DNA of 9,563 nt, from contig JALWYR010000274.1 in the NCBI GenBank assembly GCA_027003085.1, forward strand, positions 1 through 9,563, written 5' to 3'. The translations under genes and the position numbers were made by a program. The notes under the pieces were generated by a model that saw only the letters and a program-made list of their open reading frames with translations, was not told the origin of the DNA and ran no database searches. Source of the DNA: Flavobacteriales bacterium (GTDB lineage Bacteria > Bacteroidota > Bacteroidia > Flavobacteriales > Flavobacteriaceae). Numbering within the stretch: position 1 is the stretch's first letter; every line of letters begins with the position of its first letter. Positions 1-6,973 of this stretch are shown one piece after another.

Positions 1-124
1 AGTACATGGTATTTTCACCATGAGGCAAGCCGTCGTCGCCTATATTTTGGTTTAGGTTATCCTTACAGTGCACCGCCGTAAGGGACAAGGAAAAAAGTAC
101 CAGTAATATTTTTAAAGTTTTCAT
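1..124 (-). CDS. N-terminus of a secreted or lipoprotein-like protein, cut by window edge
   Basis: An open frame runs from an ATG at 124 to the window edge, giving about 41 residues that begin MKTLKILLVLFSLSLTAVHC. It has a short basic start, a hydrophobic core and then Cys20 followed by KDN and acidic residues, which is the shape of a secretion signal. The Cys could be a lipoprotein attachment site, but His at the -1 position is not a normal lipobox residue, so ordinary signal peptidase I cleavage near LTA is also possible. The ATG lies 45 bp downstream of the stop of the secreted hydrolase, on the same strand, so the two are probably co-transcribed. The leader before the ATG is A-rich, with no Shine-Dalgarno. 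The rest is outside the window and no function can be assigned. Confidence 0.55.
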   Translation of the reverse strand, partial: MKTLKILLVLFSLSLTAVHCKDNLNQNIGDDGLPHGENTMY

Positions 125-169
125 TTTATCGGGTTTTTATGCTTTGTTATTACAAAAATCACACCAAAA

Positions 170-2920
170 TCAGTCCTTAATATAGCGTTTGCTGATCGTT
201 TCTCCGTTTACCTCTACCTTAATAATGCGGATATCACCGCTTTGGCCGCTTTGGCTTACGTCCAGCTTATCGTTGACCACCGGTGCATCACCCAGTTTGG
301 AACCAAACTCGTCGTAAATCTCTTTCAAGGGCATGGTGGCTATAACCTGATAGCCGCCGCAGCGGTCGATTACCTGAAACTTGTCGGGCCCTACTTTTTT
401 GATAATATAGCATTTGTCCGGTTCGGGGCCGAAAAATACCTTGGTGGTGGAACCCTTGTCGTTGCTTACGGTTACCGTTCCGTAATAGTCGCCGCCGGTA
501 AAACGGGCTTCACGGTCGCCGGCAAAAGTAAAGGAAGCATTGCCATGGGTTTGCTCCCAAACCACATCGGTGATGTTTTGGTCGTTCAAGGCCAGGTTTG
601 CATCGCCCGAAACCAAATCCACCGTATAGTCATGCACATGGGTATCGATCACCGGATGGCAATAGATGGTTTTGCTTTGCACTTGCCCGTCGGACGAGGT
701 GGCCGTTACCTGCGAAACATTAAACGGATTGGTTTTTTCCACCACCAATTCCATGGGGGTTTGACTGATAATATTCAACTGGCTTACGCTCCACGTAACG
801 GGGATATTGGTACGGTAGGTACCTTGAAAGCCGGGACACAGCCGGTTGGGACCGGTCAAAACCAGTTGGGCTTGGCAGTTTTGCGGATATGGCGGTTGGG
901 GATTGCCGTTTATCTCTTGGTTCAACCATTGCAACGAAGCATTGGTAATAATAACATGCTCCTGATTTTCCAATGGCGCATAATAGGAATCAAACGGCGT
1001 ATGTTGGGTAACCACCAAATTGCCATAAGTACTACACAGGTCTTCGTTTAGCCACTCCGGGCCTTGGAAATCCAAAGCGCTTTTGGTGGGAATAAAGGCA
1101 AAAAACGGATTATTGATTTCCAAATGTACCCGTGTTCCGAATGCCGAAAAATCATACGAATATGGCGAAAAGTTATCGGGGGTATATGAATTTCCATTGG
1201 CATCGGTAAACGGATAATAGCTTCCCGGTGCTACATCGGTACTTCCGCGGGCGGCATCGGTATAAATGTATTTATGCGCATCTCCCAAACCTATTAATCG
1301 TTCAATAACCCATGGAATTTGCACATATAAGGCCTCGTTTGTACCCGAACTACCCGAATGCTTTAAATGTACATTAAAATTGGCTTGAATTAAACCTAAA
1401 TTCACGTGCACATCGGCTTGCAAAATCGGCGTGCCGGGTGCCGCATAGGTGGTTCCGTTAAAACTTCCGTTGATCAAAGCAATTTTGCGGCATTGCATAG
1501 GATAGCCCACCGCATTCAGGTTTTGCATAAAGCGGTTACGGAATCCGGGAGCGCCGCCCCGCATCACATTGTTGGAAACCGAACGCAAATGATCCACCAG
1601 CATTTGCTTGGGCGCCGGACGAACAAGGCGGCGGATGCCACCAAAAACACCCGCACCGTTCAAGGCATTGCTTACTTGGCTACCGCCATAATGAATTAAT
1701 TGATAGGAATAGGTGTTCAAATACCAAACGGCAAATTGATAGGCCGCCGGAATATTGGCTCCTTGGAGGGGTGCATCAAAGGCCACCCAAAGCCGGGTGT
1801 TGTGGTCTTCGCCGTTTTGTTCCATTTCGGCCAAAGCATAGCGTGTGATTAAGCCACCCATACTGGGGCCTATCACCACCAAATGTTCTTCCGGATACCC
1901 ATTGGCCACCAATTGGGCATTGATATGACGAATCAGGGCTTCCAATGCCTTGGCATTACGCTCGATATAATCATCGCCACCATCCCGGTATCGATCCACA
2001 TAAAATTCCCAAACATCATCCACATCCGGCCCTCCACCGTGATGTTTGATAATCAGGCGCTCTTTTACCTGACCGATTAGATATTGGGGAAAATTGACTA
2101 TGACTACGTCATATCCTTGGTTTTGCAGGTTATGAAAAAAGAAACGATAATCTTCTGCAAAATTATTTACCGAATATGAATCCCCAGGATCATACCCATC
2201 TGTAATAATAATTGGCCTACGCAGCTGCCCGTTTGAACCGGTGGCATAGAGAATGCCGTATTCAATTTCCGGGTTTTTGTTGATTTCCAGGAAATCGGGG
2301 TCATCTACAATGTCGGGGTCGCCCGGGTAGTTATGGAAATATTCGCTGGCACGCAGGCGATAGGTGGTAATATTGGCAGTTGCACGTTGCTGGGCCGGAA
2401 TCTCCACTTGCAAGCGGGCGTATGTGTCGATGGGCGTATCGTCGTCCAGTTTTCCGGTAAAATGCAGGATTTTTTCGCCGCTGCTGGCAAAAGTATGATC
2501 CAAGTAAAAGGTTTTCAACTCCCTGTCTTGGAACAACATGTGCGTAGTTCCATCCCCAAAATCCACATACAGGTTTTTTACCGGATTATCCGTCAATTGC
2601 ATCAAGCCGTAAAGGAAATTAAAATGCACCACGCCCGAAGCATCGGTGGTTATCCGGTTCTCATAAGGCCCAATGACCACGGCTTGCAGGTTTTCATAAG
2701 GATCCTTGCCGGCAATTTCCCGGTATTTTACTTCCTGGCCTGTGCTGTCGATAAGCATCTTAGGGTCGGTTTGATCAAAGGCCTCTGGTGGAATGTAAGT
2801 AAAATCCACATTAAGCAAGCCCACCATCACTTGCCGGTGTGCCCGGGCAGCCATGTTCAAATGATGCAAGCGGTCGGGATTCAGGAGCTTAAATTGCCCC
2901 CCCAGCAAGATAGAGCTCAT
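170..2920 (-). CDS. Secreted alpha/beta hydrolase (lipase/PGAP1-like), catalytic and C-terminal part of a frameshifted gene
   Basis: This frame encodes 916 residues. Residues 117-175 contain VDFGDG and resemble a PKD-like beta domain. The alpha/beta hydrolase follows (about 234-670): strand IIITDGYDPGD, then the nucleophile elbow GPSMGG with Ser353, then FDAPLQGAN, as in lipase-like hydrolases. Candidate acid and base are Asp644 (TPFD) and His655 (QEHVIIT). Residues 680-830 look like Ig-like beta repeats. The last 80 residues, with KEIYDEFGSKL and ending VEVNGETISKRYIKD, resemble a type A T9SS sorting domain, implying export to the surface or medium. The apparent start MSSILLGG has no signal peptide and overlaps an upstream ORF that has one. 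Removing one G from the G7 run (2897-2903) fuses them into 994 residues, with the nucleophile at Ser431. The substrate, probably an ester, is unknown. The hydrolase fold is well supported; the sorting domain is moderate. Confidence 0.85.
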   Translation of the reverse strand: MSSILLGGQFKLLNPDRLHHLNMAARAHRQVMVGLLNVDFTYIPPEAFDQTDPKMLIDSTGQEVKYREIAGKDPYENLQAVVIGPYENRITTDASGVVHFNFLYGLMQLTDNPVKNLYVDFGDGTTHMLFQDRELKTFYLDHTFASSGEKILHFTGKLDDDTPIDTYARLQVEIPAQQRATANITTYRLRASEYFHNYPGDPDIVDDPDFLEINKNPEIEYGILYATGSNGQLRRPIIITDGYDPGDSYSVNNFAEDYRFFFHNLQNQGYDVVIVNFPQYLIGQVKERLIIKHHGGGPDVDDVWEFYVDRYRDGGDDYIERNAKALEALIRHINAQLVANGYPEEHLVVIGPSMGGLITRYALAEMEQNGEDHNTRLWVAFDAPLQGANIPAAYQFAVWYLNTYSYQLIHYGGSQVSNALNGAGVFGGIRRLVRPAPKQMLVDHLRSVSNNVMRGGAPGFRNRFMQNLNAVGYPMQCRKIALINGSFNGTTYAAPGTPILQADVHVNLGLIQANFNVHLKHSGSSGTNEALYVQIPWVIERLIGLGDAHKYIYTDAARGSTDVAPGSYYPFTDANGNSYTPDNFSPYSYDFSAFGTRVHLEINNPFFAFIPTKSALDFQGPEWLNEDLCSTYGNLVVTQHTPFDSYYAPLENQEHVIITNASLQWLNQEINGNPQPPYPQNCQAQLVLTGPNRLCPGFQGTYRTNIPVTWSVSQLNIISQTPMELVVEKTNPFNVSQVTATSSDGQVQSKTIYCHPVIDTHVHDYTVDLVSGDANLALNDQNITDVVWEQTHGNASFTFAGDREARFTGGDYYGTVTVSNDKGSTTKVFFGPEPDKCYIIKKVGPDKFQVIDRCGGYQVIATMPLKEIYDEFGSKLGDAPVVNDKLDVSQSGQSGDIRIIKVEVNGETISKRYIKD

Positions 2921-3155
2921 AAACGGCTTGTTGCAAATGGTCGCCCGAAGTGGTATCCGTTCGGCCGTTTTGGTTGAACACCTGCAATCCTGCCCAAGGA
3001 AAAACCCGGTTGTACAGGATTTGGTTTTTGAACTTGGATGAATCCAATTCCGATGTAACCGATTTCATTTTGGCGTAGTAGGTTACACCGTCGTTATTCT
3101 GGGCAAACGCCAAACCCAGCCACATAAGCATGATGAAAGTAAAGAAACGTTTCAT
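2889..3155 (-). CDS. Signal peptide and N-terminal part of the frameshifted secreted hydrolase
   Basis: This 88-residue ORF starts MKRFFTFIMLMWLGLAFAQ, a clear signal peptide with probable cleavage after AFA (residue 18). It continues with a mature region (YYAKMKSVTSELDSSKFKNQ, then RVFPWAGLQVF) and stops at TAA just after the G7 run. Its last true residues are probably LQQAVYELYLAGG. Deleting one G makes the frame continue as GGQFKLLNPDRLHHL in the 916-residue frame, so I read it as the missing 5' end of that gene rather than a separate gene. An exact Bacteroidota-type promoter lies 60-90 bp upstream of this ATG and none precedes the downstream start, which supports a single gene. The break may be a base-call or assembly error, a true null mutation, or slippage-mediated on/off switching; the sequence alone cannot tell. 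Confidence 0.75.
   Translation of the reverse strand: MKRFFTFIMLMWLGLAFAQNNDGVTYYAKMKSVTSELDSSKFKNQILYNRVFPWAGLQVFNQNGRTDTTSGDHLQQAVYELYLAGGAI
2897..2903 (-). other. G7 homopolymer at the frame junction of the secreted hydrolase
   Basis: Seven consecutive G (minus strand) lie in the 32-bp overlap of the two ORFs. The codons read GCT GGG GGG GCA ATT TAA in the upstream frame and CTG GGG GGG CAA TTT AAG in the downstream frame. Six G (or nine) would make one continuous ORF; seven terminates it after 88 residues. Runs like this are prone both to replication slippage and to sequencing indels. Confidence 0.8.
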
Positions 3156-3565
3156 AGCGGTTTATGGTTTGTGGTTAGGTTTTTTAAAATATTTTAATTG
3201 GCCGGGATTCATGCAACAAATATACAAATTTTTCAATAAAATACAATTTACCGGCAAATAAACCATTAAGTCATTTGTTGTCAGCTTATTATTACGATAT
3301 TTTATCCGGTTTTAATTTTATCGTGAACTGTAACAGATAAGTAAACCAACATCAATTGCCAAAGTTTTAATAACATAAACACATATTTTAATAAAACAAT
3401 ATAGGTGTACCAGTTCCAAATGTTAATATTTTCGTTATGTATAATTGAATTTTTAATCAATAAGCAAATGTCATACCCGTGGGCGCTGCCTGGTAAGTTA
3501 TTGATCAATAATCAATTTCTGTCAATATATTGCACAATAATACCGCTACATTACAAAAAACTCAC
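3156..3565. other. AT-rich intergenic region
   Basis: Apart from the promoter at 3217-3246 I see no gene, RNA or strong structure here. The stretch is strongly AT-rich. The last bases before the array (TTACAAAAAACTCAC, 3551-3565) resemble the end of the second array spacer (TTACAAGAAACTAAC), so the repeat unit may begin slightly upstream of 3566. Confidence 0.6.
3217..3246 (-). promoter_or_regulatory. Bacteroidota-type promoter (TTG-N19-TATATTTG) of the secreted hydrolase gene
   Basis: On the minus strand TTG (3246-3244) is followed by exactly 19 bases and then TATATTTG (3224-3217). This is a full match to the Bacteroidota housekeeping consensus, TTG at -33 and TAnnTTTG at -7. Transcription would start near 3211, leaving a leader of about 55 nt before the ATG at 3155. 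The leader is A/T-rich and has no Shine-Dalgarno, which is usual for the phylum. Confidence 0.7.
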
Positions 3566-3666
3566 CCTCTGTGTTACTCTGTGAAATTAACGCTGTGCCC
3601 TCAGTGGTTTGTTTTATTTAATTTAACCACAGAGTTACACGGAGTCCGGCACAGAGTATCACAGAG
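3566..3666. repeat. CTCTGTG inverted-repeat unit, copy 1 of 3
   Basis: The left arm carries CTCTGTG at 3567 and 3577 plus degenerate copies near 3591 and 3600. The right arm carries CACAGAG at 3628, 3650 and 3660 and CACGGAG at 3638. The arms are imperfectly complementary and could form a cruciform or long hairpin around an AT-rich centre. A run of nine T follows on the plus strand. No coding is evident. Confidence 0.85.
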
Positions 3667-3745
3667 TTTTTTTTTCTTTCCGCTACTGTAAACATTGATG
3701 GACATTGCTATTTTGCAATTCTGCACAATCTTTCGGGAATTTTAT
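3667..3745. repeat. Spacer of the tandem array, containing an inverted CAATGTTTACAGTAG box
   Basis: This 79-bp spacer begins with nine T, then carries CCGCTACTGTAAACATTGA (3680-3698), followed by a small hairpin ATTGC-TATTTT-GCAAT (3704-3719). The second spacer (3848-3923) repeats the layout with CCGCTACTGAAAACATTGA at 3858-3876, one mismatch. On the minus strand the first box reads TCAATGTTTACAGTAGCGG, identical over 19 bp to 8655-8673 in the downstream repeat cluster. Confidence 0.75.
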
Positions 3746-3847
3746 CCTCTGTGTTACTCTGTGAATATTAACTCTGTGTCCTCTGTGGTTTATTCCTTAT
3801 AATTTAATCACAGAGTTGCACGGAGTACGGCACAGAGTATCACAGAG
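3746..3847. repeat. CTCTGTG inverted-repeat unit, copy 2 of 3 (best preserved)
   Basis: It starts 180 bp after copy 1. Four CTCTGTG motifs (3747, 3757, 3772, 3781) are mirrored by CACAGAG at 3809, 3831 and 3841 and CACGGAG at 3819. Motif spacing of 9-15 bp places most copies about one helical turn apart. The copy shares both arms and the following T-rich spacer with copy 1. Confidence 0.87.
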
Positions 3848-3923
3848 TTTTTTCTTTCCGCTACTGAAAACATTGACGGACATTGCTATTTTGCAATCCG
3901 GCCTAATCTTACAAGAAACTAAC

Positions 3924-3999
3924 CCTCTGTGTTACTCTGTGAAAATTTACTCTGTGTCCTCTGTGGTTTTTTTAATTTTAACCACAGCGTTGCACGGAG
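3924..3999. repeat. CTCTGTG inverted-repeat unit, copy 3 of 3, right arm truncated
   Basis: It starts 178 bp after copy 2. The left arm is complete (CTCTGTG at 3925, 3935, 3950 and 3959). The right arm has only CACAGCG (3983) and CACGGAG (3993) before a T-run; the last two CACAGAG motifs present in copies 1 and 2 are missing. This end abuts the 3' side of the B6 operon. Confidence 0.82.
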
Positions 4000-4076
4000 T
4001 TTTTTTCCGTTGTATTGCGCTGTTAAGTTACCGCTTGGCGCTATGGTATTATCTTTATTGATTTAAGGCCTGTTTT

Positions 4077-4859
4077 TTAGGCATTCAAAAAATCCGTAAT
4101 GATCCGGTAAACCATTTCGGGTTGTTCGGCGTGAAGCCAATGGCCGGCGCCGGGAATAGAGTGGATTTGCGCCCGGGGAAATATTTGTTTGATTTGCGCA
4201 ATATCATCATCAAGAACAAAATCCGAATTTTCGCCGCGAAGAAACAAAATATTTGCATTACTTGACTTTCCTTGGGGAAGTGCACGGCCTATGTTTTCAA
4301 CCGATTTTTCCAAAATATCCCAAGGAATTTTCCACGCAAAACCGCCGCCGGGCAGGCGTTTGAGGTTTTTCATCACAAAGCGGCGGATGTGGGCCTGTGG
4401 TAAGTGAGGCATTAATTGGGCTTCCACTTCGTTGCGGGTGCGGCATTGGCCGGGGCTGGTTTGCCGGACGGCACGGAAAATAAAATCGTGACGGCGGCCA
4501 TAGGCCCGCGGGGCAATGTCCAACACCACATATTTTCCACGGTTTCCGGGCTCGTCCAAGGCATCGAACATGCTCAATTTCCCACCCAAGGAATGGCCGA
4601 TAATGTGCGGTTTATGCAATTGGTGGTGGCCGATATAACGCCTTAAATCGTCTAAAAGCACTTCGAAGTCGAAGCGTTCGTCCCAAAAGGATTGGCCGTG
4701 GTTACGCAAATCGGGCAAATGAACCCTAAAACCGCCGGCGGCCCAACGTCGCGCCAAGCTAATCCAATTGTCGCCCATACCCAAAAAACCGTGCAGGATG
4801 ACCAAATCCTTTCCGGTTCCCAATATGTTCGAATGCCAAATCCGTGATTCAGTGTTCAA
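4077..4859 (-). CDS. Cytosolic alpha/beta hydrolase (YbfF-like esterase family), last gene of the B6 operon
   Basis: From a TTG at 4859 the protein is 260 residues, close to the usual length of YbfF-type hydrolases. The sequence shows the oxyanion region ILHGFLGMGDNW, strand LPDLRNHGQS, nucleophile elbow GHSLGG (Ser90), acid in ENSDFV (Asp213) and base in GAGHW (His240), so the catalytic triad is complete. There is no signal peptide; it is likely cytoplasmic. The frame stays open upstream to 4988, but that part lies inside pdxJ and reads as shadow translation. The only other sensible start is ATG at 4907 (276 residues, 59-bp overlap). The next in-frame Met falls after the essential HGF motif and is too late. 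With TTG the gene overlaps the pdxJ stop by 11 bp, suggesting coupled translation. The substrate is unknown; carboxyl or thioester hydrolysis is plausible, and a B6 link rests only on position. Confidence 0.87.
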   Translation of the reverse strand: MNTESRIWHSNILGTGKDLVILHGFLGMGDNWISLARRWAAGGFRVHLPDLRNHGQSFWDERFDFEVLLDDLRRYIGHHQLHKPHIIGHSLGGKLSMFDALDEPGNRGKYVVLDIAPRAYGRRHDFIFRAVRQTSPGQCRTRNEVEAQLMPHLPQAHIRRFVMKNLKRLPGGGFAWKIPWDILEKSVENIGRALPQGKSSNANILFLRGENSDFVLDDDIAQIKQIFPRAQIHSIPGAGHWLHAEQPEMVYRIITDFLNA

Positions 4860-5577
4860 CGCTTGCCAATTTATGCAAATACATACGCACGGTGTTTTCC
4901 ATGCCATACCACAGTGCTTCCACCACCAAGGCATGCCCGATGGAAACTTCGGCCACATGCGGCACATGACGGACAAAATATTCCACATTGTCCAAATTCA
5001 AATCATGTCCGGCATTGATGCCAAGACCCAAACGGTGGGCCAAGCGTGCCGCTTCGGCATAGGGCTTGACCGCTTGTTCCGCTTTGCCTTCGGCAAAACC
5101 GCGGGCGTAGGACTCGGTGTAGAGTTCGATACGGTCGGTGCCGGTATGCACGGCGCCTTCCACCATTTCGGGCACCGGATCCACAAAAATCGATGTGCGG
5201 ATGCCGGCCTCTTTCAACCGGCCGATGATATCCTTCAAATAATCACGATGTTTGATGGTATCCCACCCGTGGTCCGATGTGATTTGGTCAGGATCGTCGG
5301 GCACCAAAGTAACCTGGTCGGGGCGGACTTCCAAAACCAAGTCCAAAAAACGCGGAATGGGATTGCCTTCCACATTGAATTCCGTCCACACCAAAGGGCG
5401 CAAAGCGCGCACGTCGGCATAGCGGATATGACGCTCGTCGGGACGCGGATGCACCGTGATGCCTTGGGCGCCGAACTCCTGAATTTTGCGCGCAAAAACC
5501 AAAGGGTCGGGGAAATTTCCGCCGCGTGCATTCCGTAGCGTGGCGATTTTGTTAATGTTTACACTTAGTTTTGTCAT
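4849..5577 (-). CDS. pdxJ: Pyridoxine 5'-phosphate synthase PdxJ
   Basis: PdxJ condenses 3-amino-2-oxopropyl phosphate (1-amino-acetone 3-phosphate) with 1-deoxy-D-xylulose 5-phosphate to make pyridoxine 5'-phosphate, the ring-closing step of DXP-dependent vitamin B6 synthesis in the cytoplasm. The 242-residue length is normal for the family. It begins with the family signature VNINKIATLRNARG (residues 6-19) and has ITVHPRPDERHI with His43, Glu70 in EFNVEGNP, Glu151 in RIELYTESYA, His191 in NAGHDL, and the phosphate-binding IGHALV near the C-terminus. His43, Glu70 and His191 fall where the family's catalytic residues lie. The ATG at 5577 is preceded by AAGGAAAT, a reasonable ribosome site, and shares ATGA with the stop of the membrane-protein gene upstream. 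pdxA, the preceding pathway enzyme, is two genes upstream in the same operon. Identification is firm. Confidence 0.97.
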   Translation of the reverse strand: MTKLSVNINKIATLRNARGGNFPDPLVFARKIQEFGAQGITVHPRPDERHIRYADVRALRPLVWTEFNVEGNPIPRFLDLVLEVRPDQVTLVPDDPDQITSDHGWDTIKHRDYLKDIIGRLKEAGIRTSIFVDPVPEMVEGAVHTGTDRIELYTESYARGFAEGKAEQAVKPYAEAARLAHRLGLGINAGHDLNLDNVEYFVRHVPHVAEVSIGHALVVEALWYGMENTVRMYLHKLASVEH

Positions 5578-5864
5578 ATTTCCTTGGCCCTGTTACGGGT
5601 GATTTCATAAAGCACGAAAACAAATAATCCGGTGGCAAAAACCACCTTTAAAATCATAATCAACCAATCCCAACTGCCGGCGGAAAAAACAAACAAACCG
5701 TAGTTATCCATTAAATATTTTCCCAAATATCCGGCAATGGCACCATAGAAAATCACACTTGTTTTACGGGTCGATGCCTTAAAAAATAAGTTGGTAAACA
5801 AAAAAGACGAAAGAAAAGCCGTTCCAATCATAATCAATTCCGTCCAAATCAAAGCATAGTCCAT
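5574..5864 (-). CDS. Small three-helix membrane protein between pdxA and pdxJ
   Basis: From ATG at 5864 this encodes 96 residues (MDYALIWTEL...). A GTG at 5870 would add two. Three hydrophobic segments are apparent at about 5-27, 36-58 and 67-87, separated by a basic loop (KASTRKTS) and a short loop with SAGSWDW. The tail NRAKEI is charged, so this is an inner-membrane protein without a cleaved signal. The start lies 14 nt after the pdxA stop, and its TGA overlaps the pdxJ ATG by 4 bp, so it is locked into the B6 operon and probably translationally coupled to pdxJ. I do not recognise the family. A role in transport or membrane tethering of B6 enzymes is conceivable but rests only on position. 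Confidence 0.8.
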   Translation of the reverse strand: MDYALIWTELIMIGTAFLSSFLFTNLFFKASTRKTSVIFYGAIAGYLGKYLMDNYGLFVFSAGSWDWLIMILKVVFATGLFVFVLYEITRNRAKEI

Positions 5865-5878
5865 CGGCACAGATTTTT

Positions 5879-6973
5879 TTATTCTTGTTTTTCTTCCCGG
5901 GTTTGTCCGGTTTGCAAGGTATTTCCGGTGGAGGTTTTATCCAAAGTGTTTTCCAATAATTCCAAATTTTCCTTCCTGGTGCGGAACAAATCCACGGCCC
6001 GGTAAACCGCCTGGCGGAACGAACTTTCGTCGGCAATGCCTTGGCCCGTAATTTCGTAAGCGGTGCCATGGTCGGGCGAAGTGCGGATTTTGGGCAATCC
6101 GGCCGTAAAATTTACGCCTTGGCCGAAGCTAAGCAGTTTGAAAGGTATCAAACCCTGGTCGTGATACATGGCCACCACGGCATCAAAATTCCGGTATTGA
6201 CCCGAACCGAAAAACCCGTCGGCCGCATAGGGGCCAAAGGCCCAAATATCTTCCTCTTCGAAAAGCGTCTGAACGGCCGGTGCAATAATGTCGGTATCTT
6301 CCTTGCCGATAAGCCCGTGGTCGCCGGCATGCGGATTGAGCGCCAAAACGGCGATTTTGGGTTTTTCGATGCCGAAATCCAATTGTAAACTCCGGTGTGT
6401 CATACGGATTTTGTCCTTGATGCGTTCGGCGGTGATTTGCGTGGACACGTGCCGCAAGGGCAAATGGTCGGTTACCAAACTCACCTTCAATTCATCCGAA
6501 ATCATAAACATCAAGGCCGGTTGGCCGAAGGCCTGGGCCAAATAGTCGGTGTGGCCCGGAAAATCGAAATCTTCGGACTGCACCGTGTGTTTATTGATAG
6601 GTGCGGTAACCAATACATCGATTTCGTCGTTTTTCAGCGCTTCCACGGCCCGCACGAACGACTCCACGGCATAGCGACCCGTAACCGGGTCGGGCTTACC
6701 CATTTGTATGTTGATCACATCGCGCCACATATTGAGCACGTTCAAACGCCGTGGTGCCATATTGTTCAAATGCCCGATGCCGTAAAACTGCACGTTCAGG
6801 TTGAGGGCCTTGCGATAATAGGACAAGGCCTTGGTGGAGCCGAACACCACGGGCGTGCAAAATTCGAACATCCGGTTGTCGGAAAATGTTTTCAAAATAA
6901 TTTCGGGACCAATGCCATTGAGGTCGCCTATGCTAATACCCACACGTATTTTGAGGTCTTTTTTGTGCATCAT
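5879..6973 (-). CDS. pdxA: 4-hydroxythreonine-4-phosphate dehydrogenase PdxA
   Basis: PdxA oxidises 4-phosphohydroxy-L-threonine with NAD(P)+; the product decarboxylates to the amino-ketone phosphate used by PdxJ. The 364-residue protein has the N-terminal signature GISIGDLNGIGPEI (residues 12-25), VTAPINK (122-128), and the three metal-binding histidines of the family: His141 in FPGHTDYLA, His215 in LNPHAGDHG and His271 in AMYHDQGLIPFK. The end TSPDHGTAYEITGQG (298-312) is also typical. A polar tail of about 30 residues follows the last conserved helix and makes it longer than the E. coli enzyme (329 residues). Two adjacent Met codons (6973 and 6970) are possible starts. It is the first gene of the minus-strand B6 operon and is divergent from ribE across 60 bp. 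Confidence 0.97.
   Translation of the reverse strand: MMHKKDLKIRVGISIGDLNGIGPEIILKTFSDNRMFEFCTPVVFGSTKALSYYRKALNLNVQFYGIGHLNNMAPRRLNVLNMWRDVINIQMGKPDPVTGRYAVESFVRAVEALKNDEIDVLVTAPINKHTVQSEDFDFPGHTDYLAQAFGQPALMFMISDELKVSLVTDHLPLRHVSTQITAERIKDKIRMTHRSLQLDFGIEKPKIAVLALNPHAGDHGLIGKEDTDIIAPAVQTLFEEEDIWAFGPYAADGFFGSGQYRNFDAVVAMYHDQGLIPFKLLSFGQGVNFTAGLPKIRTSPDHGTAYEITGQGIADESSFRQAVYRAVDLFRTRKENLELLENTLDKTSTGNTLQTGQTREEKQE

Noticed and set aside
242..1051. Plus-strand open frame of 269 codons inside the secreted hydrolase
   Set aside because: Antisense shadow of a gene with clear domains; no recognisable motif of its own.
3302..3508. Minus-strand 68-codon frame in the AT-rich intergenic region
   Set aside because: Low-complexity composition, no ribosome site or promoter, no family resemblance.
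3660..3675. Rho-independent terminator from the CACAGAG arm plus nine T
   Set aside because: The T-run follows on the plus strand, where no gene lies upstream; the stem is long and imperfect.
3566..3999. CRISPR array
   Set aside because: Units are about 100 bp and palindromic with near-identical 76-79-bp spacers, and no cas gene is present; it is a tandem palindromic repeat instead.
3816..4061. Plus-strand 81-codon frame within the CTCTGTG array
   Set aside because: It lies across repeat copies 2 and 3; the peptide simply reflects the repeat.
4860..4988. N-terminal 43 residues of the hydrolase frame (MWNILSVMCRMWPKF...)
   Set aside because: Entirely inside pdxJ, rich in Trp, Met and Cys, and unlike the start of any alpha/beta hydrolase; treated as shadow translation.
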